The position numbers were made by a program, and so were the translations under genes. From JBLIRR01 sp049472395 (GTDB taxonomy: Bacteria; SZUA-182; DTGQ01; JBLIRR01), in NCBI GenBank assembly GCA_049472395.1, contig JBLIRR010000050.1, forward strand, positions 1 through 42,854: a DNA stretch of 42,854 nt. The letters run 5' to 3'. The notes beneath the pieces were generated by a model. The model was not told where the DNA came from, ran no database searches, and saw only the letters and a list, made by a program, of their open reading frames with translations. The stretch's first letter is position 1. The number at the start of each line of letters is the position of its first letter. Positions 31,658-39,267 of the stretch are shown here, one piece after another.

Positions 31658-33042
31658 TTCTTCTCAGATTCCCCCTGGGAGCTCCTCCTGCGAGTAAACT
31701 CCCGCAATAATTTGTTCATATTCGCCCGTATCCCGGTTGTGAGAAAGGCATCAACAGGCTGACAAAGGGGTGCGTAAATGGTGTGGGATTTTAGTTGAGC
31801 AGCATAGGGGCATCCCCCTGAGCAGAGGAATATATGGGAGCATCCCTGGCATCCCTCAATCGATGTAACTGCACGTCCCCGCCAATATTGAAGCTTATCC
31901 TCAAAAAGTAGAAGTTGAGGCAGATATTTCCCGACCACATTGGCCTCGGGCATTGTATGTTCGTGACAAGCCTTCAGGCACGACCATAGAGAGCCATCGA
32001 GGTCGAATACATAGGAATTTTTCACAAAGGGGCAGTAATGGATATCTGGTATGAATTTCTGGCCCGCCGCGATAATAGAATGAAATTTTGGGATAACTCC
32101 CGCCCCCCAGAGCGCTGCCACATTATACTTTCTTTTTTTCCCCACTGTTTCAATCAGATACTGAACTAGGCCCCAATTGCACTCCTTGAAATCGCAGATT
32201 AGGTCTGGTTCTCCCTCCTGCTCCATAGATGCGGATATTTTTATATCCTGGAAAATATTTCCATAGATCCCACTCATAATGAGTGCATCGTAAATCTCAT
32301 TGAGCATGATCTCCTTTGAGCGTTCCGTAATATCAAGGTGAACCTCTGAGATAAATCCCCATTGCGCAGTCTGTTTCATGGTTCGCAATATCTGGTCGCA
32401 ATAGGCGTCAGTGCTCGGGAACGCCCGATGATAAAACTCATGAAGGATAATCTTAAACACGACTCGCTGGCCTTTGAGAACGGAAAGGCGAGAGTAATCC
32501 AAGGGAAAGGTGCCATGGGTGGTGATGACAAAAAGAAACTGTATTTTACTATTCTCCGGTTTGCTGATAAGGGCGGTAAGCTTCTCTGCAAAATCATAGA
32601 AAAGCTCGCCTGCTTCAAGATCAGTGAGCCAAAGATAGAAGATGCAACGGGTATACTCTTTTTCATGAAAAAGTGTGCCAAGAGCATTCATGATAAGGGG
32701 AAGGGTTTCAAGATTTATCTTTGTTTTAAGATTTTCTTTGGGGTGGAAGAGAAGCCCAATCTGTATATAGCTTTTGGTTGCTTGATTGATCAAGGTTTTA
32801 ATATTTTTTATTTCTTCATGTTCTATCCCTGGATCGTCCGCCCCGTAGTGGGCCTTGAGCAAGCAGGAACGAATCTCATCATCGAAAGAAATGGTGGGAT
32901 TTTTTTTTATATAATCAATAACCTCAAAAACTTCCTTTTCTATGAAGGCTATATTTCCATAGAAAGCATGGTAAACAAAATGGCTGTAAAGGGTATTTAA
33001 GTCATGGATATCGACAAATTTAAGATAATCGCTTATATACAT
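31648..33042 (-). CDS. SPASM protein with degenerate radical SAM domain (cluster cysteines lost)
   Basis: Start taken at ATG 33042 with AAGGAG upstream (a TTG at 33066 is in frame). The N-terminus (YSHFVYHAFYGNIAFIEKEVFEVIDYI) is like that of RiPP radical SAM maturases. Where CxxxCxxC is expected, the protein has LLFHPKENLKTK with no Cys, but barrel landmarks remain (FVITTHGTF for TNGT). The C-terminal SPASM domain is intact in appearance: HYCPFVKNSYVFDLDGSLWSCLKAC, GCQGCSHIFLCSGGCPYAAQL and a final Cys. It probably cannot cleave SAM. It may serve as a partner or scaffold for the adjacent active enzyme, as in GeoRSP-type systems that pair a SPASM protein with a radical SAM/SPASM protein and a PqqD-like chaperone. 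Confidence 0.8.
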   Translation of the reverse strand: MYISDYLKFVDIHDLNTLYSHFVYHAFYGNIAFIEKEVFEVIDYIKKNPTISFDDEIRSCLLKAHYGADDPGIEHEEIKNIKTLINQATKSYIQIGLLFHPKENLKTKINLETLPLIMNALGTLFHEKEYTRCIFYLWLTDLEAGELFYDFAEKLTALISKPENSKIQFLFVITTHGTFPLDYSRLSVLKGQRVVFKIILHEFYHRAFPSTDAYCDQILRTMKQTAQWGFISEVHLDITERSKEIMLNEIYDALIMSGIYGNIFQDIKISASMEQEGEPDLICDFKECNWGLVQYLIETVGKKRKYNVAALWGAGVIPKFHSIIAAGQKFIPDIHYCPFVKNSYVFDLDGSLWSCLKACHEHTMPEANVVGKYLPQLLLFEDKLQYWRGRAVTSIEGCQGCSHIFLCSGGCPYAAQLKSHTIYAPLCQPVDAFLTTGIRANMNKLLREFTRRRSSQGESEKKCP

Positions 33043-33079
33043 TCCTGCACTCTCTCCTTGCCTCAATCAAAGACTCAAG

Positions 33080-33176
33080 AGGTTGTTACGAAACTCAATT
33101 TTTCCAAACTTCCGTTTCTTAATTTCAAACATTTACAAATCCCAAAATGACTAAAATTGGCATTCCGTAACAGCCT
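33080..33176. mobile_element. MITE-like ~97-bp inverted-repeat element
   Basis: Ends AGGTTGTTACGAAACTCAATTT and the complement of AAATTGGCATTCCGTAACAGCCT form imperfect terminal repeats of about 24 bases. There is no coding capacity. It sits inside the operon between the PqqD-like and SPASM genes. No target duplication was recognised. Confidence 0.5.
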
Positions 33177-33196
33177 GTCAATTAATAAGAATGATG

Positions 33197-33535
33197 TCAT
33201 GATCCTTTCTGAAAGAAAATAATCTCTTTTTTTTCAAACAACCGGACGTTATACACCACTGTTTCAAATAATTCATCATCTGTAGCTTCGGGATAACATC
33301 GGCCCAGGATTTGACTGATATCAATAAGGCTATGGTGGCCATCACACAATTCATAGATTTTCTGAGAAGTGGTATTTGCAACGTGTTTCTTTATTCTCTT
33401 TGATTTATCCATATAGATAAGAATGAGAGGACCATCCTTCTCATACCTGTTTTTATACACAGGCGTGGCAATAGGATGATAATGACCGATCGCATCCCGT
33501 ACAATTTTCACAAGCTCTTTGTTTTTTAAACTCAT
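33197..33535 (-). CDS. PqqD-like peptide chaperone (RRE protein)
   Basis: 112 residues. A central segment PLILIYMDKSKRIKKHVANTTSQKIYELCDGHHSLIDISQILGRCYP, followed by DELFETVVYNVRLFEKKEII, has the PqqD pattern: a beta hairpin, the N..a..I..l.dG..s..eI helix turn, and a winged third helix. PqqD proteins bind the leader of a precursor peptide and deliver it to a radical SAM enzyme. It is the first gene of the minus-strand operon, about 150 bases from its promoter. Its presence is the main reason to call the locus a RiPP-like system. Confidence 0.78.
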   Translation of the reverse strand: MSLKNKELVKIVRDAIGHYHPIATPVYKNRYEKDGPLILIYMDKSKRIKKHVANTTSQKIYELCDGHHSLIDISQILGRCYPEATDDELFETVVYNVRLFEKKEIIFFQKGS

Positions 33536-33687
33536 CGCTCCTGGTAAACCCTTATATTCCTAAAGAAGATAAAGTAAAAATTAATCGTAATTCAAAGGTT
33601 CGCATATGAGAATAGAATAATCTGAGATTCATCCAAGCTCAAGGATAAAAAAAACCTTAAACCCGAAAATGATTACCATTTTTTTCT

Positions 33688-33716
33688 ATTATATGTTATA
33701 TAAAACTAATTTTCAA
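33688..33716 (-). promoter_or_regulatory. Sigma70-type promoter of the modification operon
   Basis: On the minus strand, TTGAAA (33711-33716) and TATAAT (33688-33693) are separated by exactly 17 bases. Transcription would start near 33681, about 145 bases before the PqqD-like gene. Confidence 0.65.
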
Positions 33717-33748
33717 CATGGCAGCATTTTCTGCAGTATTTTCCCAAA

Positions 33749-33768
33749 TAAGAATCGATAGATTCTTA
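33749..33768. promoter_or_regulatory. Palindromic operator between divergent promoters
   Basis: TAAGAATCGATAGATTCTTA: perfect 8-bp arms around GATA. It abuts the plus-strand -35 box and lies about 32 bases upstream of the minus-strand -35. A dimeric regulator bound here could control both operons. Confidence 0.55.
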
Positions 33769-33769
33769 C

Positions 33770-33797
33770 TTGATTTTTTTATTAAATCTATTATAAT
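33770..33797 (+). promoter_or_regulatory. Sigma70-type promoter of the substrate gene
   Basis: TTGATT (33770-33775), 16-base spacer, TATAAT (33792-33797). It gives a leader of roughly 220 bases containing a 9-codon minicistron before the gene at 34026. Confidence 0.55.
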
Positions 33798-33955
33798 ATC
33801 GTATACCGTATATGGATCATTTTGAATTTTAATTAAATAAATATTTTTTGTATATTTATAAATTATTGTGAATTAATATATTTATATTACATAGTTCCTT
33901 GTCAAGGCAGGGATGCATCATCATGAAAACTCATAAGAGGAAAGGAGGCGATGTG

Positions 33956-33985
33956 ATGGAGAGATTAAGTGCTTTATTTATGTAA
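33956..33985 (+). CDS. 9-residue minicistron (possible leader peptide)
   Basis: AAAGGAGG lies 7 bases before an ATG that encodes MERLSALFM and then TAA. The ribosome binding site is as good as that of the real gene 40 bases downstream. In the same frame an earlier ATG (33923) would give a 20-residue product, but with a poor binding site. It may tune translation or transcription of the substrate gene. Confidence 0.4.
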   Translation: MERLSALFM

Positions 33986-34025
33986 GTTATTTTAATGTTT
34001 ATTTACTTTTCAAAAGGAGGAAAAA

Positions 34026-34574
34026 ATGGTTGAGAAAGAAATAAACAAAAATAAAATTGTTGAGGATAGCTCTCAACAAGACCAAGAGGTTCAGGATCCT
34101 GAAAAAAGAAGTCTTATTAGAAAAACAGCCTTGGCCGCCGCCGCCGCTAGTGGTCTTGCCCTTGGATTGACAGCAAAGAGCCAAGCGCAGTGGAGCTTTA
34201 CACAACCTACGAGCAGCTTCTTTCCTACCTCAGTTACACGACCAACGAGCACCACGACTACTCAACCGACGGCCACGACTACTACTCAGCCGACAGCTAC
34301 GACTACCGAGCCAACCGAGGTTGGAGGAGTACTGAAAGGTGCTAATCTTACTAAATTGAATACAATGACTGAACTAAGAGGCTCATTGATGACAGACCTT
34401 CTGGATGCTGGAGTCAAGTTAAATGCTAATCCAGAGAGATTTAACTCGGATGTTCTCCTCAGTGCAATGGATAGATTTGTGAATGGTATGGTTGAGAATG
34501 GATACGTAAATTCCGGTGGTAACCTGGATATCATGCAGGCAGCCAGTATTACTATTGGGACCATTGAAATATAG
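34026..34574 (+). CDS. Exported 182-residue protein with KR-type Tat-like signal; putative substrate of the radical SAM system
   Basis: No family recognised. AAAAGGAGG precedes the ATG. Residues 1-25 are hydrophilic and acidic. Residues 26-54 (EKRSLIRKTALAAAAASGLALGLTAKSQA) look like a signal with K-R in place of the twin Arg, a weakly hydrophobic Ala-rich core and a likely SQA cleavage site, features that favour Tat over Sec. A Thr/Pro linker with two TTTTQPTA repeats (60-98) leads to a helical 80-residue domain (LRGSLMTDLLDAGVKLNANPERFN..., ending QAASITIGTIEI). It has no Cys. It is divergent from an operon holding a PqqD-like chaperone and TatA, and upstream of two methyltransferases, so it is the best candidate substrate. 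Confidence 0.7.
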   Translation: MVEKEINKNKIVEDSSQQDQEVQDPEKRSLIRKTALAAAAASGLALGLTAKSQAQWSFTQPTSSFFPTSVTRPTSTTTTQPTATTTTQPTATTTEPTEVGGVLKGANLTKLNTMTELRGSLMTDLLDAGVKLNANPERFNSDVLLSAMDRFVNGMVENGYVNSGGNLDIMQAASITIGTIEI

Positions 34575-34636
34575 AACATTGAAATGTGATTATTAAAATA
34601 CAAAATTCCCCTATAGAATTTCTAAATAAATGAAAA

Positions 34637-34678
34637 AGTAAGGCGCAGGGATCTGGAAGACGGTCCCTATGCCTTACT
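34637..34678 (+). terminator. Hairpin after the substrate gene
   Basis: AGTAAGGC-GCAGGGA pairs with TCCCT-ATGCCTTACT across a loop around CTGGAAGACGG. There is no T-run, so it may be a partial terminator or an RNA-stability element that sets the substrate gene's expression above that of the downstream methyltransferases. Confidence 0.5.
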
Positions 34679-34843
34679 CTATGCAATGAGTGATGAGATT
34701 GAAACAAATGAATGTGATTGCAGGATATACAAGTATTTTTTTAGGGGGAATTACTCATCATTTTAGCATTTCTGCCAATGCCATGAACTAATAGTATATT
34801 CTTATTGTCAAAATGATGGTAAAAAGAAGAGGAGCGAATAAAT

Positions 34844-35623
34844 ATGTCTGGGGATACTACCAAGGTATCAGAAAGAGAGCGGCTTTTTAATAAATACAGG
34901 GAAAATAAAAGAATAAAAACGAGTGATAAAAAGAAGATGTTCAACAAAGATCATTTTCAGATCATATGCCATTCTCAAGCGGAAGAGTCCATTTATAATT
35001 TTAATTTAGAATTAGTGAATAAATATATAAAAAAGCGTTATACTTCAAAATTAAAAATTTTAGATGTGGGATGTGGATGCGGCTATTTTCTCAAAGCATG
35101 TAAGCAATATAGTATTGGGGAACTTTATGGAGTAGATATTTCGCCGTTTGCCATTAATCATTGTAAAAATAATGTGGAAGCAGATGTGACAGAGCTCGAT
35201 ATTGAAAACGATAACTTCCCCTATGATTCAGGCTCTTTTGATCTCGTGTGTTTTAAAAATGTCTTAGAACACGTAAGAAATCAAGAGGTTATTATAAAAG
35301 AGATAACCAGAGTTTTGAAAATTAATGGTGAATTACTCATTCTTACTATTAATGGAGATAGAGCTGCCCAATGGCTCAATAACTACTATGGTAATCCCCT
35401 CTATGGATATTTTGAAATCTATGAATTGAAAACAAGAAAGGAGATTGAACGATTGCTCCATCCCGTGTTTAATATAGAAGTAGTGCAGACAACAGATGGC
35501 CTTATACACGATCTTGTCCATTCAACCTGGATTAATCAAAATCTAAAGAATTTTCTCATCTCCTTGGATGCTGAAATAGGGCTGGGCATCAATCTTATGC
35601 TTATTGGGAGAAAGAATGGATAG
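34844..35623 (+). CDS. SAM-dependent class I methyltransferase (cluster paralogue 2)
   Basis: 259 residues with the same plan as the gene at 28283: an N-terminal helical region (RERLFNKYRENKRIKTSDKKKMFNKDHF), ILDVGCGCGYFLKAC, LYGVDISPFAINH, FDLVCFKNVLEHVRNQEVIIKEITRVLKINGELLILTING, then AAQWLNNYYGNP and ELKTRKEIERLL. The two are clearly duplicates, now on opposite sides of the divergent region. AGGAG precedes the ATG. The next methyltransferase gene overlaps its end by 8 bases. Confidence 0.85.
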   Translation: MSGDTTKVSERERLFNKYRENKRIKTSDKKKMFNKDHFQIICHSQAEESIYNFNLELVNKYIKKRYTSKLKILDVGCGCGYFLKACKQYSIGELYGVDISPFAINHCKNNVEADVTELDIENDNFPYDSGSFDLVCFKNVLEHVRNQEVIIKEITRVLKINGELLILTINGDRAAQWLNNYYGNPLYGYFEIYELKTRKEIERLLHPVFNIEVVQTTDGLIHDLVHSTWINQNLKNFLISLDAEIGLGINLMLIGRKNG

Positions 35624-36392
35624 CAATCCCTCGAATGAAAGAGTTACGCTTTTTAAACAATATAGACAAAATCAAGAACTGAGCAAGCTTGATAAACAAG
35701 CAATGTACAATTATGACTACTTTGTGAGTTATGCAAGCACAGAGTTTAAAAGAAGGCTTGATACAGCCATCCAGATTGCTCAATGGATAGTAGAGCGTTA
35801 TTCAAAAAATATTAAAATTCTTGATGTTGGATGCGGGATCGGCCATTATTTAATTGCTTTGGATAAACTAGGTGTAAAACAATTGTATGGAGTTGATATA
35901 TCACCGGAAGCGATTTTTGCTGCCAATAAAAAAGTCGAAGCTCGATTAGCTGTTGTTGATATCGATAGGGAAAAGCTGCCTTATCGGGATAATTTTTTTG
36001 ATGTTGTTTGGTTTGCCCATGTCATAGAACATCTTCAGAATCCTGTACATATATTACATGAGATAAGAAGAACCATGAAAAAGAAAGGAGCGTTGCTATT
36101 AGCTACTGAAAATGCTGAGCCCATATCAGTATGGCTTCGAGGATATCGAGGAAGCCCTGAACATACTCCTCAATATGACCATTATCGTTTATATACCATT
36201 GAGGAGATTGCTAAAATGCTTGAATCAACTGGTTTTGTCATCAAGTCTAAAGAGATTCAGGTTCATGATGACCCAATTCAAGTCCTTCTGGATAGTCCCT
36301 GGGCAAATACTCAATTAAAGAATTTTGTTACGATGCTAAGCCAAGAAATTGGTTTGGCAAGTTGTTTTTTTATCATTGCTGAAAAATCTTAG
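35616..36392 (+). CDS. SAM-dependent class I methyltransferase (cluster paralogue 3)
   Basis: Start ATG 35616 preceded by GGGAG (a TTG at 35604 is in frame). N-terminus RVTLFKQYRQNQELSKLDKQAMYNYDYF matches the other two paralogues. The core has ILDVGCGIGHYLIALDKLGVKQLYGVDISPEAI and FDVVWFAHVIEHLQNPVHILHEIRRTMKKKGALLLATEN. It is more divergent: the ending (YRLYTIEEIAKMLESTGFVIK) is like small-molecule or lipid methyltransferases. It is translationally coupled to paralogue 2. Confidence 0.85.
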   Translation: MDSNPSNERVTLFKQYRQNQELSKLDKQAMYNYDYFVSYASTEFKRRLDTAIQIAQWIVERYSKNIKILDVGCGIGHYLIALDKLGVKQLYGVDISPEAIFAANKKVEARLAVVDIDREKLPYRDNFFDVVWFAHVIEHLQNPVHILHEIRRTMKKKGALLLATENAEPISVWLRGYRGSPEHTPQYDHYRLYTIEEIAKMLESTGFVIKSKEIQVHDDPIQVLLDSPWANTQLKNFVTMLSQEIGLASCFFIIAEKS

Positions 36393-36532
36393 TGTCGTCA
36401 ATTAAAAATAGGTATTTTCTCACTCTCTGCTAATAAGGCATTCGAGAGTACAGATTTGATTTATAAAATCATAACGAGATGATAAGATTTTTTGCTGCAT
36501 ACTGTCGGTGCGTTATTTTTTTTCTCTCTTGT

Positions 36533-37222
36533 TTACTTCAAAGATTTTCTCAAGGCTGCGCGCCCCAGCAGCCGGGTAGAATCTAACGTAGGCAAGGGAC
36601 AATCATCAGGATTGACAAGGAGGGGGATTTCTGTGCACCCAAGAATAACTCCATCGCATCCCTGATTTTTTAATTTCTGGATAACCTCATTAAAATATAG
36701 TCTGGATTGTTCAGGGAAAATTCCATTGACTAATTCTGAGAAGATTATTTTATCAATACGTTCTCGATCATCATCATCCGGGATCATAGAGGAAATGCTA
36801 TATTTTTTAAGTGCCTCAGGATAAACAGGCCCGGTCATAAGGTATTTGGTTCCAAGGATTGCTAGAGTCCCGAATTGTTGGGACTGGGCCTCCTGAGCTA
36901 CTGCTTCCGCAATATGAAGCCAGGGGATTGGGGAATCTTTGAGTACAAGATCGAAGGCTTGGTGGATGGTGTTGTCCGGACAAATTGCGAATTGAGCTCC
37001 TATAGTGGATAATTTGTTCACCGAACAGAGCATCAGTTTTGCAACTTGTATCCAATCTCCAGAACGAATATACCTCATGTAGGTCCCAAGGGGATATGTA
37101 TGCATAGTGATTTCAGGGTGCATATGCTCGCCCATTTTCGTGGTCGCTTCCATGCAAATAGTCCTATAGCATAACGCGGCCCCTTCTGCGCTGCAACCCA
37201 CTATTCCAATATGTTTTGACAT
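36533..37222 (-). CDS. Aspartate/glutamate racemase family protein (YgeA-like)
   Basis: 229 residues. IGIVGCSAEGAALCYR is the N-terminal loop. CPDNTIHQAF holds the first catalytic Cys with the conserved Asn-Thr, and GVILGCTEIPLLV the second catalytic Cys, so both halves of the two-base racemisation mechanism are present. The family makes D-Asp or D-Glu, or racemises other amino acids (YgeA is broad). It is convergent with the methyltransferases. A role in the neighbouring system (supplying or acting on D-residues) is only suggested by proximity. Confidence 0.87.
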   Translation of the reverse strand: MSKHIGIVGCSAEGAALCYRTICMEATTKMGEHMHPEITMHTYPLGTYMRYIRSGDWIQVAKLMLCSVNKLSTIGAQFAICPDNTIHQAFDLVLKDSPIPWLHIAEAVAQEAQSQQFGTLAILGTKYLMTGPVYPEALKKYSISSMIPDDDDRERIDKIIFSELVNGIFPEQSRLYFNEVIQKLKNQGCDGVILGCTEIPLLVNPDDCPLPTLDSTRLLGRAALRKSLK

Positions 37223-37373
37223 ATGATCGAAACACCTCTTCTATTTATTCAAGCTAACAATATGATATAGTTAACAAGGTCATCATTTTGGATTTTGAAT
37301 GGGATCGACGTTCGGTAATATCGATTTTGTAAAAGGCAATATAAAGGTTTCTGCATAAAATAAAATCCCAAAC

Positions 37374-37928
37374 TTATGATCTTCGAACGTATAATCTTTC
37401 TTGTAGTATTAAAAAAGCCCTCGGATTTCTATTGGAGAGAAGATAATCTTTTATCTTCTGGGCGCATTCCTTTACATTCATGGCAGATGTATCGACTTCC
37501 ATATCATATTCTGCATAAGAATGAATCCGCTCAAATTGGTAACGCACTCCCTTAAGGGTTAAAACTTTTCTTTTTCTCTCCCGATCTTCTAATATTTTTA
37601 AAGGGCATTTTACTCCCACAAAAAGCACGGTATAATCCTTCAAGACTTTGACGCACTGCTCTAACCAGCTTTCCTCTTGCAGGATATGGTCAACAATAAT
37701 ATTGATTCCATAGGAAGCAATCGTTGCTATGGAGGTATGATAGGCTGAAAGCACTTTCGGCAGGAAGGACCGGCATAATTCCGCATTATCAATAAGTCCC
37801 TTTGGGAAGGATTTGATAAAGGTATCAATACTGTAATGCATACAAGGCTCTTCATTCCATATAGCTTGCAATTTTTTTGCAATACTTGTTTTGCCTGAAC
37901 TTGATGGCCCATTCAAAAAGATGATCAT
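37374..37928 (-). CDS. Chloramphenicol phosphotransferase-like P-loop kinase
   Basis: 184 residues. FLNGPSSSGKTSIAKKL is a Walker A motif in the style of chloramphenicol 3-O-phosphotransferase (GxxSSGKS). HYSIDTFIKSFP gives the catalytic Asp after the second strand, INIIVDHILQE the Walker B-like strand, and VGVKCPLKILEDRERKR the lid region with Arg/Glu. CPT-family proteins phosphorylate small hydroxyl compounds; most homologues have no known substrate. Resistance cannot be inferred. It is separated from the racemase by 150 bases in the same orientation. Confidence 0.8.
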   Translation of the reverse strand: MIIFLNGPSSSGKTSIAKKLQAIWNEEPCMHYSIDTFIKSFPKGLIDNAELCRSFLPKVLSAYHTSIATIASYGINIIVDHILQEESWLEQCVKVLKDYTVLFVGVKCPLKILEDRERKRKVLTLKGVRYQFERIHSYAEYDMEVDTSAMNVKECAQKIKDYLLSNRNPRAFLILQERLYVRRS

Positions 37929-38284
37929 TACGAAAACACCGTTTCTTTATCGAGGTAGTATATTTCATTTGTAATTTAATTTCAACTTACAGGAAACCAG
38001 ACATTCGCTTTTTGAACCTTGGGAATAAAAATTATAATATTGCTATGAAAACTTACTATAATTTTCAATAAAAAAGTGTATAAGGGAGAGTAAATATTTA
38101 AAAATAATAAAAGATAATACAAATTAGGGTAACATATTCCTTGGAATTTTGATTTATCTATATAATTTCGGAGGAGCACGCACTAGCGTCTCGTCGGAAG
38201 CGCTCACGAAGTTCTATAGCAGGACCAGTATCGGTCGACAGCGATCTCCAGTTCCCCGAACGAAAAATCCGCACCGTGAGTCTC

Positions 38285-38665
38285 CTAAAGGGCGACAAAG
38301 AAGGCGAGAATGGCGGTACCTTCGGCGGGAGTTAGGCTGTCGACACGCTCGTGGAAAATGGCAGTTGGGGCCCCGGAATCAAACCATTCGAGCTGCTGCT
38401 TACGAAGCAGGTCAGTCATGTCGTCCGGCAAACCGGGGCCGGGCGAGATCCGAGCAACTCGATCGAGCGCTTTTACGACGTCTGGGCGGGAGAGTTCGGT
38501 GAGTGCACCTACAAGCTCGGAAACGAAGACACTGACAGATGCATAGGACTCCAGGGAAGCGTGCAGGAAGGCCGATAGGAAATACCGGAATGCCTCCGGA
38601 GCTATCATCCAAAGGTTGCCTTCGATCTCGGTCCGAAGTTCATACACCGAGAGCTCCGTTGAGGT
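38285..38665 (-). pseudogene. DUF6714-like fragment in a GC-rich segment
   Basis: The frame reads ELRTEIEGNLWMIAPEAFRYFLSAFLHASLE, SVFVSELVGALTELSRP, and ends WFDSGAPTAIFHERVDSLTPAEGTAILAFFVAL, a pattern I associate with the DUF6714 family. The region from about 38160 to 38690 is clearly richer in G+C than its neighbours, so it is probably foreign. Its 5' end is fused to an IS91-type transposase fragment, so it has no start of its own. The final ~125 bases to 38160 are GC-rich without a clear gene. Confidence 0.5.
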
Positions 38666-38921
38666 TTTCGTGGCAAACGCCAATAGGTATTCATGAGCAC
38701 AGTCCGGACATCGGTACCCTGGCAAATCCCTCTTTCAGGTCACCACATCGCAAATATTCTTCCACAACTTCCTTGATAACTGGACGCCAATACCCGTATT
38801 TTTTCTCAAATTTCTCTTCGTAGTTCCTTTCGAATGTCTCAAAATGATCATTGAAAAGCCTCCATAGCGGAGATGATTCCGGATCCCTTGGATGATAAAT
38901 GCCTGGCTTATTACTGTCCAT
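38662..38921 (-). pseudogene. IS91-type transposase, N-terminal zinc-binding fragment
   Basis: From ATG 38921 it reads YHPRDPESSPLWRLFNDHFETFERNYEEKFEKKYGYWRP, then VVEEYLRCGDLKEGFARV, the typical N-terminus of IS91-type (Y2) transposases. A frameshift near 38715 is needed to continue into RCPDCAHEYLLAF, the start of the zinc-finger. The catalytic domain is missing and the sequence switches to the GC-rich fragment. Confidence 0.75.
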
Positions 38922-39267
38922 TTTAGCAGTATAATTTACAAATGTACAGTATACAAGATATTCAGAAAACAAATTTAGCTATTAATAATTCATAAAGTAA
39001 TAATGACTGTATACGAACGCTGCACGCAATGGAGATGAGGTTATTGTTCATCCCGGGGAATATAGGGTATGAGTTAGTAATTATTCTCCGGCCGTCCCAT
39101 ACCCACTCATCCCTTCCCTTTCTTTTTTAGGCAAGGCTATTATCGTAAAAAAAGATCCATCCTTTATTGACAAATATCATGAACATTCGTTTACGTGATA
39201 AAGCCAAGGACAATATAATGAATTAACTAATAATGGAACCTAAAAAATCAATAAAGATTTATCAATA
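38922..39267. other. Intergenic region
   Basis: AT-rich, no recognisable gene or RNA. It separates the transposase relic from the 3' end of the second radical SAM locus. Confidence 0.5.

Noticed and set aside
36425..36525. Second attC-like sequence (CTAATAAGGCATTCGAG ... GCGTTATT)
   Set aside because: The end boxes are suggestive but the arms do not pair, unlike the site at 13843-13940.
37374..37928. Chloramphenicol resistance gene
   Set aside because: The P-loop kinase resembles the CPT family, but most members have other or unknown substrates and nothing here indicates resistance.
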